A stretch of DNA of 64,000 nt from Streptomyces sp. WZ-12 (GTDB lineage Bacteria; Actinomycetota; Actinomycetes; Streptomycetales; Streptomycetaceae). This document shows, piece after piece, positions 1-9,503 of this stretch. The stretch lies in assembly GCF_028898845.1 (NCBI RefSeq), contig NZ_CP118575.1, positions 186,001 to 250,000 of the forward strand, read 5' to 3'. The notes under the pieces are model-generated. The model saw nothing but the letters and a program-made list of their open reading frames with translations. It was not told the origin of the DNA and did no database searches. The number at the start of each line of letters is the position of its first letter. The stretch's first letter is position 1. The position numbers were made by a program, and so were the translations under genes.

Positions 1-17
1 CCGACCGCACAAGGTCG

Positions 18-120
18 GTACCCCTTGTACGACGGCGCCCCCTCGGACCCCACGACCGACCCCTCCCACAACGACCCAACATCAAGATCACCTCACGCCA
101 CCCACAACAACCCGATAGCG
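18..120 (-). mobile_element. IS6-family left-end remnant (copy A)
   Basis: This 103-bp stretch is the reverse complement of 62815-62917 with one visible difference. It reads on the minus strand as the end of an IS6-type element running into the first codons of its transposase (SYKGY), then breaks off at about position 17. No functional gene remains. It abuts an IS630-type fragment on its other side. Confidence 0.7.
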
Positions 121-231
121 CCTGTCCGCGACCTCGCTCTGCCGTATCCCTTGTTCGAATAAATCAGCTGCCCGCATACGCCGCCGCTCGGCCTCAACTG
201 CCCCCAACCGCCTACGAGTTAGAATCTCCAT
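121..231 (-). pseudogene. IS630-type transposase, N-terminal fragment
   Basis: From an ATG at 231 the minus strand encodes about 37 residues with the helix-turn-helix pattern of IS630 transposases (RMRAADLFEQG, then IRQSEVADR). The reading frame then runs into the IS6 remnant at 120. Only the first DNA-binding helices survive, so this is a truncated relic. Confidence 0.55.
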
Positions 232-285
232 ACACACGGTATGCCGAACAAGGCCAGATCATCAAACGCGCCGTCAAAGATCAGT

Positions 286-324
286 ACTTCCTGCTCGAAG
301 ATCCACCGTTGACCGCACAGCCCC
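286..324. repeat. IS256-type element end remnant
   Basis: About 39 bp here match 46810-46848 at nearly every base; that second copy lies just outside an IS256-type transposase start. No coding sequence accompanies it here. The rest of 232-364 shows nothing recognisable. Confidence 0.5.
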
Positions 325-364
325 TCAGTCCGGGGCAACTCCACGACTCAATAAATGTCGGGGA

Positions 365-2500
365 TTAGGAAACGGTGAATTCTTCTTCATTGATGAGGCG
401 TCGGAGTTTTCGATATTCGGTGCGGACGGCGTTGAGTAGGCTTGCCGTGCTGATGGGTCGATGACTGACGGCTGCTTGGTAGGCCGCGGTCAGAGCACAG
501 GAACGGATGCTTCCCCCCACGAGGTCGAAGGTGTTGGCCAGGCGAGTGAGGTCAAGGTCATCGTCCCTGGGAACGGATGTTCCCAGGCATTGGTCCCACA
601 ACAGCCGCCGATGGTGTGCATCGGGGAGGGGGAAGTGGATGATCATGTCTAGCCGCCGAGTAAAGGCTGGGTCCAGGTTGGCGTGAAGATTGGTGGTCAT
701 CATGGCCAAGCCGTCGAAGCTCTCAAGACGCTGAAGGAGGTAGGCAGTCTCGAGGTTGGCATAGCGGTCATGGGCGTCCTGGACTTGTGTTCGCTTGGCG
801 AAAAGGGCGTCGGCTTCGTCGAACAAGAGGACAGCATTGACATTGGTCGCTTCGGTGAATATGCGGTCGAGATTTTTCTCAGTTTCGCCGATGTACTTGT
901 CGACGACGGAGGCCAGGTCGACGACGTAGAGGTCGAGACCAAGGTCGGCAGCGACAACTTCTGCTGCCAAGGTCTTGCCGGTACCAGACTCACCGGAGAA
1001 CAGAGCTGTGACGCCGAGCCCACGGCTGTTCGCCGGACGCATCCTCCACGTGCCAATAACCAGGTCACGATGGCGTGCCCGCAGCGGGAGTTCCCTGAGC
1101 TGGGATCGTGGTAGCAGCGGCAATATAAGTTCCTCCCAGCGCGCGGTGGGGGAGATGCGACGCGCAAGGCGTTCCAGTCCGGCGGCGTTATGCACTCGGG
1201 CAGAGGTGCGCAGGTGGCTGAGGTTGACAGCTGTGCCCTCAAGTTCGGCGTGGCGGCGAGCGGCGTCGACGGTTTGGTGAATGTGCTTGGCCGAGAGCCG
1301 ATAGGAGGCTGCCATCTCAGCGGCAGCGCTCGGAAGTTGACTGGCCAACTCGCCAAGGGCAGCCTGCCACTGCGCCGTGCGCTCGGCGGGAGTCGGTGGC
1401 GAGGCGGTGATGCGAAGAGGAAGGCGTTGACTCCAAGCAGGGTCCCAGGAGCATGCTCCGGTGACGATCATGGGTAGTGGCTGATCCTGCCACGATGGCA
1501 CAAGTGCGTGAGAGGGAAGGTGCGGTATCGTTCGGTCGGCTGGGCCGATGATGAGAGCACAGTTGCGCAGTCGTGCTTCGCGCAGGGCCGTAGATACCAA
1601 GAGGGCGACTTGCTCTGTCGATGTGTCCTTGCCTAGGTGAAGCACCAAGGCTGACTCTTCGGCGGCTGTGACTGCATCGACGGCCAGGGCCGTGGCGGTG
1701 TGGGGGTCGTCCTGCTGGATGTACGCCAAGGGTTCCCCTCGGACTACAGCCGCGGCTAGACGCTGTGTGGCCTGGCAGTGCGCAACCGCCATCGGAAGGA
1801 GTTGAGGGCAGGCCAGGTAGGCGGTGTCGATGAGCCCTTCATCTAGAGAATCGTCTCCCAAAAGGTGCGCGACGACGCGGTTGGCTACGCGCAGTGTCTG
1901 GGATGGCCAGGGTCCCTCGGATTCCTGAAGGGTCAAGAGGCCCCCGCCGACGAGGGGTGCATGGAGGGTGAAGCGGGCTCGGTCCGCGGCACTGGCGGTT
2001 GAGGCGGAGCACAAGAGAAGTGCCAGTTGAATGGTGGCCCGCCGGCAGGTGATGTCGCTGTTGAGATAGGCATAGAACTGCCCGAATCGGGCGTCTACTT
2101 CTGGTGCCAGGGCGATCAGCAGTACTTCGATGTCCAGAGAGGACAGTGAGAAGGCCCTGATGAGCTCACGGAGCCGCAGCCGCACACCGGTGTGCTCCAG
2201 ATGGTCCGCCCATGCTTCGAGTTCGGCCCGCAGTTCTTGGTTGTGACTCTCGTCGAGGAGGTGAGCGCGTGGCTGGTCGAACAGCTTCATGATGTGCTCG
2301 GGCGACATGTGGATGCCCAGCAGTGAATCCGCGAGGGACGGGGCAGCATCTTCGTTGGTCACGGTCACGGCTTGGCGAACCCGCTCCTCGATGAGGGCGA
2401 GGCGCCCTAGGAGGTAGGAGAAACTCGGGTCTTCGGGGCTGGGCAACTCCTCCATGTCGTTGGGGGGGGGTGGGCACCCCCGGCGGGGCGGGCGCTGCAT
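365..2500 (-). CDS. eCIS-associated AAA+ ATPase
   Basis: The long frame encodes 711 residues. The N-terminal ~480 residues are a helical region typical of these proteins. The C-terminal third is an AAA+ module with Walker A GESGTGKT (about 503-510), Walker B LLFDEAD (about 558-564), a sensor-1-like TTN and an RRLD arginine-finger region. AAA+ ATPases of this type close most eCIS loci (Afp15/Pvc15-like) and are thought to help load cargo or assemble the particle. The true start is probably ATG 2528, which overlaps the stop of the preceding tail gene (ATGA). That frame joins this one only if the nine-C tract at 2462-2470 had eight Cs, giving a protein of about 720 residues. As written, translation could start at ATG 2500 or ATG 2455 (MEELPS). 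Confidence 0.9.
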   Translation of the reverse strand: MQRPPRRGCPPPPNDMEELPSPEDPSFSYLLGRLALIEERVRQAVTVTNEDAAPSLADSLLGIHMSPEHIMKLFDQPRAHLLDESHNQELRAELEAWADHLEHTGVRLRLRELIRAFSLSSLDIEVLLIALAPEVDARFGQFYAYLNSDITCRRATIQLALLLCSASTASAADRARFTLHAPLVGGGLLTLQESEGPWPSQTLRVANRVVAHLLGDDSLDEGLIDTAYLACPQLLPMAVAHCQATQRLAAAVVRGEPLAYIQQDDPHTATALAVDAVTAAEESALVLHLGKDTSTEQVALLVSTALREARLRNCALIIGPADRTIPHLPSHALVPSWQDQPLPMIVTGACSWDPAWSQRLPLRITASPPTPAERTAQWQAALGELASQLPSAAAEMAASYRLSAKHIHQTVDAARRHAELEGTAVNLSHLRTSARVHNAAGLERLARRISPTARWEELILPLLPRSQLRELPLRARHRDLVIGTWRMRPANSRGLGVTALFSGESGTGKTLAAEVVAADLGLDLYVVDLASVVDKYIGETEKNLDRIFTEATNVNAVLLFDEADALFAKRTQVQDAHDRYANLETAYLLQRLESFDGLAMMTTNLHANLDPAFTRRLDMIIHFPLPDAHHRRLLWDQCLGTSVPRDDDLDLTRLANTFDLVGGSIRSCALTAAYQAAVSHRPISTASLLNAVRTEYRKLRRLINEEEFTVS
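2462..2470 (-). repeat. Nine-C homopolymer near the AAA+ ATPase start
   Basis: Nine G on the plus strand are nine C on the coding strand. They separate an upstream 21-codon frame that starts at ATG 2528 (MIPSADD, proline-rich) from the ATPase frame. Removing one C fuses the two frames. Such tracts slip readily and are also where long-read consensus errors concentrate. Confidence 0.8.
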
Positions 2501-2524
2501 TGGTCGGGTCGTCGGCGGATGGGA

Positions 2525-3667
2525 TCATGAGGTTGCCGGTTCCGTAGCGGTGCTGCGCCCAGATGAAAGAGGTTCAATCACAATAGACATTAATTCGAGA
2601 ATTTCCAAATGGATGGTTTTAGCGCGGGAGGTGTTTTCGGTGTCTTGAGTGGCCGCGATCTTGACGGTGCCAGAACGCCCCATCCGTTGAGTTGTGGACG
2701 CCTCGCCATCATCAGAGGCGTTTAGTTCTTGAGTAATGTCATTTGAGCCCGCTAGTTCGAAATTAACTTTGACTTTAGGGGCTCCTGATCCGGCGGTGGG
2801 TTGCGCCTGAGCGACTCCGACGGCGATAGAGTACGGATTACCATTAGAGCCAGCTTCGAGTTCGAGAGGGAGGGGAGTAAATTCTCCTTCAGCTATTGCG
2901 CCTTCACCCTCCTTGCTTTCCTCCCAGACTTTGATGGTGAACGGGCCGGGCTCATATTCTGGTCCCGGTCCAGGATCCTTGTAAGTGTGGAAGCAGGTGG
3001 TTCCATCTACGTCCTCTACGATACCATCTCCCCAGTCCACTTTAACTTCTACCTCTTCACCTGTGTCCCGGTTATGAATGTTGACCGCGACGTCGGCCCA
3101 ATATGGGCCAGATTTGACGACCAGATACAGGCCGGCGGCGATCTTATATTCGAGGTGGGCGGGGCAGTGAGCCCGCACGAGCCGGTCGAATTGTTCGCGG
3201 ACTCTTGGTTCGTTGAGATCCAAATCGCTGCCTTGTTCGGAGACGAGTTGGCGGGCGATGATTTGCACAATGCGGTCGTCAGGGTTTACGCCGTGGGGTT
3301 CGGTGATGCTCAGTTTCCATCCATACACGTCGCGGGCTTCGGCGATGAGTGCTTGGGGTGTTCCGATGCGGGCATTGATCCATCCGCAGCTGTCGATGGC
3401 GGCGCGGCGGCGTTGTTCGGACCAGCCGGGTTCGGTGCGGGCTCCGCTGATGTGGACGAGCCAGTCGAGGAAGGTTGCGGGTGCACTCCAGGGGTCGAAG
3501 AGGTTAGGGAAGCTGTCGAGGGCGTGTGCCATGGGGTCGAGGAGTGCGTCGATTCCCGCGGCGAAGGCTCGGACGACATGGTCTTGCGTGTAGATGGAGG
3601 GGAGTAGTTGTGCGGTGTGGCCCTGCCCGGTGATTGCGGGCGTGTTGTCGGAATGGGAAGTCGTCAT
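2525..3667 (-). CDS. eCIS tail protein I-like baseplate component with PKD-like C-terminus
   Basis: The protein has 380 residues from ATG 3667, which has GAGGAGAG just upstream; an in-frame earlier ATG lacks this. The first ~190 residues resemble the phage tail protein I (gpI) family (LLPSIYTQD at the start, then FLDWLVHISG and LVRAHCPAHLEY), which caps the baseplate wedge and links to fibres (Afp12-like). Residues ~195-270 look like a PKD fold (VDWGDG, FHTY, FTIKVW), followed by a further beta-rich segment. The stop overlaps the ATPase ATG. The extension beyond the gpI core may be a surface or receptor module, which is inference. Confidence 0.85.
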   Translation of the reverse strand: MTTSHSDNTPAITGQGHTAQLLPSIYTQDHVVRAFAAGIDALLDPMAHALDSFPNLFDPWSAPATFLDWLVHISGARTEPGWSEQRRRAAIDSCGWINARIGTPQALIAEARDVYGWKLSITEPHGVNPDDRIVQIIARQLVSEQGSDLDLNEPRVREQFDRLVRAHCPAHLEYKIAAGLYLVVKSGPYWADVAVNIHNRDTGEEVEVKVDWGDGIVEDVDGTTCFHTYKDPGPGPEYEPGPFTIKVWEESKEGEGAIAEGEFTPLPLELEAGSNGNPYSIAVGVAQAQPTAGSGAPKVKVNFELAGSNDITQELNASDDGEASTTQRMGRSGTVKIAATQDTENTSRAKTIHLEILELMSIVIEPLSSGRSTATEPATS

Positions 3668-3841
3668 CTTTGCTCTCCTCATGTTTACACAGCGGGAAGT
3701 TCTCTTATTCGGTTGCCTCCTGATGTGTCTGGTGGCGCGGTGTGCAGCACCTTACGCTGCGTTCTCTACGGTGCCGTCGCCTCATCCACCGCTGCTTCGT
3801 GCTGTCGTGCTTCCGCCGTGGCCCACTTGTCGAGGCTTGGG

Positions 3842-6800
3842 TTAGGTTTCGATTTCTACAGTGATCTCGTGCTGACCTGAGTAGATTGTTTCCAGGGGGC
3901 AAAGATCGATACTGTCCGTCAGCTCATCCGCTGTGACAGTGTTCCCTGCGGAGCGTGCGAATGATAGGGAATCAATGCGTTGCAGGTCAGGGAGCTTTTG
4001 CAGCTCCCTGTATGCCTCGCCGATGTGGACGCGTCGACCGAAGGGCCAGCCTGAGTGATGAGGGCCGCCTCCGTGAACAGGGTTAAAAAGGCGGTACATG
4101 GCCTTCTCGGCAACATCCTGCAGTGCCTCGCAATCTTCCGGAGTGCTGTCGGCCGCCGCGTAAATCGTCCCTACGACACGGACTTCTTGGTATTGGGGAG
4201 GCTCGATTTCGAGGTCCACCCCAGGAGGCATGATACGAGCCAGCCCGCGGGTCAGAGTGGCTTTCAGTTCCGGCGAGGGATCGAGCAGTTCGAGGTCGAT
4301 AGAGCCATCAGGTTCTGCAGCGACGCTCGGTACGACTATGAGGTGCACCCTGTCCGGGTTTTGCCGTAGTGCCATCTCGGCATCGAGGCCGCCGGTGGCC
4401 GCTGTGGGGTTCACGATAATGAGGCCGGGAATCTCCTCGGATAGCTGGGAGACCATGCCCGCGGGCACGTTGCCCTGGGCGCCTTGGCTAACGAGGTAGT
4501 CCCGACCGACTTGGATTGTTGCCCCCAAAGGGGGCACTGCGCCGTGCTGATAGGTGTTGATGGCGTCGTAGTTCACACACGGGCCGAAGGAGACCTCCCC
4601 GGTCGCATGGTCGATGACAATATGTCGATCATCTGGATGGGAAGCAGCAAAGGACTCCACGGGTGTCCATTCCTGGAACTCTCCCCCAGCGGTGACCAGC
4701 ACGGTCGGGGCGTCGCCAAGAATTGGCCAGGCAGGCAGGCTCAGGCGTTGGCCTGGGCAGCCGGTGGCCGTGCCGATGGAGGCGCCGGCGGGGACACAGT
4801 CGGCTTGTATGGCACCTACGCTTGCGGTCTGTGCGTACGCGCAGGCGCGTATCACTGGCGCGGGCTGTCCGGAGGTATCCAGCACGCATGACAGCCAAGC
4901 ACCCGCCCGTTGTGGGAACCCCTGCGCGCGGAGTGCAGCGCCGTCTGGAAACAACTCGTCAAGGGTGTGCGGGAGCACCTGGTTTACGGCCTCGTGCCAG
5001 CCGGGGATATCGCCGAGCCGAGCAGACAGGATCGTCGTGTCGTCGGTGCCGGCCTGGGGTTGAGTTTGGCTGCGGAGGATGGAGGGACTGAAAGGACCGA
5101 GGCCGTGCAAAGTCACTGTCAACGTGGGCGGCTGTTGGGCGTCGATCGTGCCCGCTGGAAAAGTGAACGTCAAGGTCGCGTCGGGCAAGGGGAGATCTTC
5201 GGGGATCGCGGTGGTGAATCCGGCGGGTGCACCCAGATCCACACTACCCCCGACCCATGGTCCTTGGGCTCCGTCCTGTACGAGCGATAGTCCAATCTGC
5301 CGCACCAGGGAGACGGAATCGGTGGTCATGAAGCGCACCGGCGGGGTACGCGTGTCTAGGGCGGGCTGCAGCGCGACGCTTCCTGCGGGGAGTTGGACAT
5401 CGATAGTGCTCAGGGCCGGATTGCTCAGGCTCACGGTCAAGGTTGTGGTGGCCGCGCGGCAGGGTGTTGTGGAGACCGCGGGCGAAAGTTGCTCGTAATC
5501 GGTGGTAGGGACCCGGGCCTGTACAACCCCGGCCGCGACACGGCGGGCAAGTTGCTCGTAGTCGTAGGCGACTACCGCGCGCTCGGGGACCGCCGCGCCC
5601 AACGGCGTGCGTTCAGCGGCCTCGAGCAAGGTTTCGCCGTCAGCCCCACCTGTGCAGGAGGTGGGGTTGGTTACGGCGGAAACCTGGGGCAGCGGTGTGC
5701 GCAGTACCGAGATCGTGCCTGCCGCCACATTGCCCTGAGTACCGCCACCGACCAGGTAACTGCGCATGTGCAGGGCAGCACCGCTGACAGGCACGGCACC
5801 GTATTGCTGTATCCCGCTGGCCTCTTTGACTTGAATGCCAAAGACAACCTCCCCTGTGGCATGATCGAGAGTGAAATGACGATCCAGCGGGCCCGACTGA
5901 GAAAGAGACTCGACGAAGGACCATTCCTGACACTCCTCATTCACCGTTACTTCGGCGACCATCGGCCATGCTTGTGGCTGTGGCCTCTCTGTCAGGGCGA
6001 AACGCTGGCCGGGGAGCCCCGAGGAAACTCCTAACTCCTGTGCCGGCACGAGCCGTCCTTCCACCACCGGCGCACTCGCTTGCTGCTCCACGACCCGTAC
6101 TTGGCGCACCGGAAGTCCGTACTGCCACGATGAGGAGTCTGCCGGCCGGCATCGCAGCACACCAGCCCCGTCCGCGCGCAGCGGAGAGCCGCGCGGTCGT
6201 CCGAGGCGGACAGCGACGGGGGCGTGCCTGTGCGGTACTCGCAAGGTTACGGTAATGCTGTCCGATGCGGTGCGCTGATCCTCTGTTAGAACATCACATG
6301 GGGCCCAGGCCGAGCCCTGCCCTCTGCTCCCCACCCACGCCTCCCATACCCACGCCCCAGCTTCCTTCTCGGCGGCCACGTCGACGCGCACCCTGACGTG
6401 TTCCTTGGGCATCGGCCGAGACAACACCAGCAAGAGAAATGCGTTGCTCTCACCCGCACTGACAGAGTCCGCTGGGAGTAGGTTTCCCCGCAGTGCGGAC
6501 ATCGGATCATTGAGGTCCTCTTCGATGACAACGCCGGATCCTTCCAACCTCTGAGGAGAAAAGGCTATATCTCGGGTGGTGGTAAAGACCACTGGCTCCT
6601 CGTTCTCTGTGGATTCCGTGGCCACCTCTGTGCCCGCGGGTATCCGCACGCGTTGACCTGCATCGGCAAACAACTCAAAAACCACCGTGCCTCGTGCCGC
6701 GGATGACAGGTACGCACGCGCTCCGATCTGGCTCAGCAGCGCTCGACAGTTCATGCTTGGAGCAGAATTTAGCCGACTACGCAACGCGTCCGCCATCTGC

Positions 6801-6937
6801 GAAGATGCCGCCAGTAACGCCTCCCCCGGGTCCGCGCCCCAGCCATTCCATTTCCCTCCGGAGGCCCCCTGGACGGCCTCTCGCGCCTCGGACAATAATT
6901 CAGAGATGCTACGATCATCAACAGAGGGGTTATCCAT
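3842..6937 (-). CDS. Large baseplate J-like wedge protein (Afp11-type)
   Basis: This 1031-residue protein has the character of putative baseplate assembly proteins in eCIS loci. Two similar halves each carry an LVGGGTQGNVAAGT or LVSQGAQGNVPAGM motif and a repeated HATGEV(V/S)FG strand, features typical of the J/gp6-like family that forms the baseplate ring. It starts at ATG 6937 with only a weak ribosome site. It lies 175 bases before tail protein I, and that spacer holds no supported gene. Upstream is a 611-bp gap that breaks the otherwise compact operon. Confidence 0.88.
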   Translation of the reverse strand: MDNPSVDDRSISELLSEAREAVQGASGGKWNGWGADPGEALLAASSQMADALRSRLNSAPSMNCRALLSQIGARAYLSSAARGTVVFELFADAGQRVRIPAGTEVATESTENEEPVVFTTTRDIAFSPQRLEGSGVVIEEDLNDPMSALRGNLLPADSVSAGESNAFLLLVLSRPMPKEHVRVRVDVAAEKEAGAWVWEAWVGSRGQGSAWAPCDVLTEDQRTASDSITVTLRVPHRHAPVAVRLGRPRGSPLRADGAGVLRCRPADSSSWQYGLPVRQVRVVEQQASAPVVEGRLVPAQELGVSSGLPGQRFALTERPQPQAWPMVAEVTVNEECQEWSFVESLSQSGPLDRHFTLDHATGEVVFGIQVKEASGIQQYGAVPVSGAALHMRSYLVGGGTQGNVAAGTISVLRTPLPQVSAVTNPTSCTGGADGETLLEAAERTPLGAAVPERAVVAYDYEQLARRVAAGVVQARVPTTDYEQLSPAVSTTPCRAATTTLTVSLSNPALSTIDVQLPAGSVALQPALDTRTPPVRFMTTDSVSLVRQIGLSLVQDGAQGPWVGGSVDLGAPAGFTTAIPEDLPLPDATLTFTFPAGTIDAQQPPTLTVTLHGLGPFSPSILRSQTQPQAGTDDTTILSARLGDIPGWHEAVNQVLPHTLDELFPDGAALRAQGFPQRAGAWLSCVLDTSGQPAPVIRACAYAQTASVGAIQADCVPAGASIGTATGCPGQRLSLPAWPILGDAPTVLVTAGGEFQEWTPVESFAASHPDDRHIVIDHATGEVSFGPCVNYDAINTYQHGAVPPLGATIQVGRDYLVSQGAQGNVPAGMVSQLSEEIPGLIIVNPTAATGGLDAEMALRQNPDRVHLIVVPSVAAEPDGSIDLELLDPSPELKATLTRGLARIMPPGVDLEIEPPQYQEVRVVGTIYAAADSTPEDCEALQDVAEKAMYRLFNPVHGGGPHHSGWPFGRRVHIGEAYRELQKLPDLQRIDSLSFARSAGNTVTADELTDSIDLCPLETIYSGQHEITVEIET

Positions 6938-7548
6938 GACGCCACACCCAATTCTCTAAAATCCGAATATTTGCCGTTCTAAGCTTTCAGCGTCAAAGCC
7001 TACAATTCACCCCCAGTTAGGAAGAGCGGGTTCGGCACTTTCTCGGCGCACGCCCATGATCCAGGAATCTCCCCCCCACTGACCAGCACTCGGCGATTCG
7101 CATGGCTTCCCGAGGAGAGAGGATCGTGCCGGTCACGAGCCGCCCAAGGCTATTTTGTAGGATCTCCGGCACGCCGTTGACCAGGGAGTTCTTCCGGCAC
7201 TCACAACTTCGCAACAGCCCTGATCCATGACCTGACCTGGGCCCAAAATACATACGGAAAAAGGAGCCAAGGAGAGAAGAGTTAAGAAAGTCTCGGAACT
7301 GTTCGGCCGATCCGCGACCCAAAGCCGCCCCGGCAACCCTGTTATCCAGCGCCCTCTGCAAAGTTAGCATGCGCCGGGCAATTCCCCTGAAAACTCTAGG
7401 GAAGTCCAATCTCGTGCCACTGTCTCACAACTCGCCAAATAGGTCAATACCATGTTTGCAGAAGGCAGCACCCCCGCACCGACTTCCGCTCTCACCCACA
7501 TATCAGAACCCGTCCGAATCAAAAACCAAAACCGCGTACCCTTGAAGC
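6938..7548 (-). other. Unexplained 611-bp gap inside the eCIS operon
   Basis: No convincing gene is seen. A 130-codon minus frame (7017-7409) lacks family resemblance and has ordinary shadow-ORF composition. Local GC is lower than in the flanking genes. The gap could hold an internal promoter for the distal genes, a decayed gene or an insertion scar; I see no inverted repeats that settle this. Confidence 0.5.
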
Positions 7549-9018
7549 CTAATCTTCCACAGCAAAACTCGACTCGACATCGATCTCCAGCGTGCCCACC
7601 AGTTCCTTTGAGGCGAGCTGGACCTGTTGCGTAGGGTCGCTATTGGGGTTTTTCAGATCGAAGAGTTCGATCTGGTCGACCTCACGGACAGATGGAACTT
7701 TTTCCAGCGTTTGAAGGATCTCTCCTACGTGAACTGGCTTGCCCCAGGGCCAGCCGGTACCCTCTTCTCCACCGTATAGAGGGTGAAAGTACTGACGGAG
7801 GGCAGCTTCCGCGTCTTCCTTGACCTCTTCATCAGACGCGTTTACCCAGGGTGTCACCGTAGCCTTGATCTTAATCTCATGATAGATGGCGAGGACCGTT
7901 GTCACCGACGTGCCGATAATGCGTAGATCTTCTGCTCGCTTCTGAACTCTCCCTATGAGGTCGTCAGAACCCACAGAAAGAGACGTGTAAGTATCCGGTT
8001 GCGGAAATTGGGGAACGACGTTAAGCACTATGTTGCGGGGTACACCGCTGGGCAGCTCTTCTGTGGCAGCGCCTATACGCGCTACACCTGGGACGTGTTG
8101 TAGCGTACGTTCGAAGTCGGCAAGAGTGACAGCACGTTGCAGCGACGTAAGCCCCAGGGCCGAACGCTTAATTACTTCATCTACGGTCTCCGCCGAGCTC
8201 CCCATGTCCAGCAGTTCTCCGTCCGCTTCCAAATCGCCGCTATTCGTCAGAATTGTCACTGGAAAGGAGGAAGGAATAGGGACACTGGATGCAGTGTAGT
8301 ACGTTGCAGTAATGCGTTGACCTTGGTCCGGAATCGCACCGTATTGAAGCGATGTCGAAGTTTGTGAAACGTATACCAGAGGGCCAAACATGACCTTTCC
8401 GGATACATCGTCCCAAGTCCAGCACTCCTCCTCTTCTTTTCGGCGAGAAAAGGACAGGACGAGGTCCCAGGGATTCCCTTGACCATTGATAGTTACCGTC
8501 AAGAGCGGAGCATCGTTGGCCCATAACGTAGGCGACAGTGGTTGACGGGCAGGGGAAAAAGATTGCCCAGGCTGCCCCGTGGAGATACCCAGTACTTCGT
8601 CCTCGACTAGTTCTACAGCGGCGGCATCTATAACGATTCCTGATGAATCCTCGCTGACCATTGGAGCAGTGATCGTGATGAATTTCACTGGATACTCTGC
8701 ACTGGTCGCCTGAGTGCCGGGCGGGATCTGCGGCACGCTGCCATCAGCTTTGAGGGTGACTCGGATGCGGGGCGGCGTGGGAGGTGCGGGGGCAAGGCCG
8801 AGGAGTTTGAGTAGGGCGCGTTGGTGTGATTCTGGAACGCGATTGACTCGGTAGCAGAGCTCGTCCACCTGTTGGGCGCAGGCTTCGATCAGGGTGATGC
8901 CGGGGTCGGAGACGTTGTGGTCGGTCCAGGTGGGATCGAGGGTGGGAAGGAGTCGTTTGGCGGCGTCGACGAGGTCTTGGAAGCGGAGGTCGTCGAGGTT
9001 GGGGACAGGGAGGGCCAT
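7549..9018 (-). CDS. Baseplate J-like wedge protein (Afp/gp6-like)
   Basis: The protein has 489 residues starting MALPVPNLDD at ATG 9018, one base inside the gp25-like gene stop (TGATG) and preceded by GGAGGCGGG. The N-terminus has the conserved LLPTLDPTWTDHN and GITLIEACAQQVDELCYRVN pattern of the J/gp6 wedge family. The centre has VSGKVMFG and a C-terminal region typical of wedge arms (HEIKIKATV, YGGEEGTGWPWG). It should form the inner baseplate ring with the larger J-like protein encoded after it. Confidence 0.9.
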   Translation of the reverse strand: MALPVPNLDDLRFQDLVDAAKRLLPTLDPTWTDHNVSDPGITLIEACAQQVDELCYRVNRVPESHQRALLKLLGLAPAPPTPPRIRVTLKADGSVPQIPPGTQATSAEYPVKFITITAPMVSEDSSGIVIDAAAVELVEDEVLGISTGQPGQSFSPARQPLSPTLWANDAPLLTVTINGQGNPWDLVLSFSRRKEEEECWTWDDVSGKVMFGPLVYVSQTSTSLQYGAIPDQGQRITATYYTASSVPIPSSFPVTILTNSGDLEADGELLDMGSSAETVDEVIKRSALGLTSLQRAVTLADFERTLQHVPGVARIGAATEELPSGVPRNIVLNVVPQFPQPDTYTSLSVGSDDLIGRVQKRAEDLRIIGTSVTTVLAIYHEIKIKATVTPWVNASDEEVKEDAEAALRQYFHPLYGGEEGTGWPWGKPVHVGEILQTLEKVPSVREVDQIELFDLKNPNSDPTQQVQLASKELVGTLEIDVESSFAVED

Positions 9019-9440
9019 CACCCGCCTCCAGTGTTGGGTGTGGTTTCTTCGGGGATGACATAAAAGGGGAAGACGAGGTTCCGGATGCTGTTGGTGGAGC
9101 GGATGCGGTAGCGGATGTCGATGTACATCAGTCCGGGGGTGGTGTCGTCGGTGGCGATGCCGATGTGGTCGACCTCGATGCGGGGTTCCCACCGTTCGAG
9201 GGCGGTTTGGGTTTCATACACGGCCTGGCCGGCGGTCGTCGCGTCGAGGGGGGCAAAGAGCAGTGAGTGGACGTTACAGCCAAATTCCGGGCGCATCGCC
9301 CGTTCGCCGAGCCGGGTCGTGAGAATAATGTGGATGGCCTGTTCGATCTCGCGAGGGCCGCTGGTGAGTGCCACGGTGGCGTCGGCGTTGAAAGTGGCAG
9401 GATGTGTCCAGCCACGGCCGATCAGGGCGGTGTCGTTCAC
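9018..9440 (-). CDS. GPW/gp25-like baseplate wedge protein
   Basis: A 140-residue protein with the gp25 signature: IEQAIHIILTTRLGERAMRPEFG followed by the short beta segments of the family. Gp25/GpW lysozyme-like proteins nucleate the sheath on the baseplate in phages, T6SS and eCIS (Afp9-type). It starts with GTG 9440 behind GAGGAGG, and its stop overlaps the next gene's ATG by one base, indicating translational coupling. Length is normal for the family. Confidence 0.92.
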   Translation of the reverse strand: MNDTALIGRGWTHPATFNADATVALTSGPREIEQAIHIILTTRLGERAMRPEFGCNVHSLLFAPLDATTAGQAVYETQTALERWEPRIEVDHIGIATDDTTPGLMYIDIRYRIRSTNSIRNLVFPFYVIPEETTPNTGGG

Positions 9441-9503
9441 GCTGGCCTCCTCGTAGGGTGGGGCGAGTGCTGGGGATGGGAACGTGAGATGAGGACGCCA
9501 AGA

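Noticed and set aside
7017..7409. 130-codon frame between the baseplate genes as a new eCIS component
   Set aside because: No family resemblance, no good ribosome site and shadow-like composition; recorded only as a gap.
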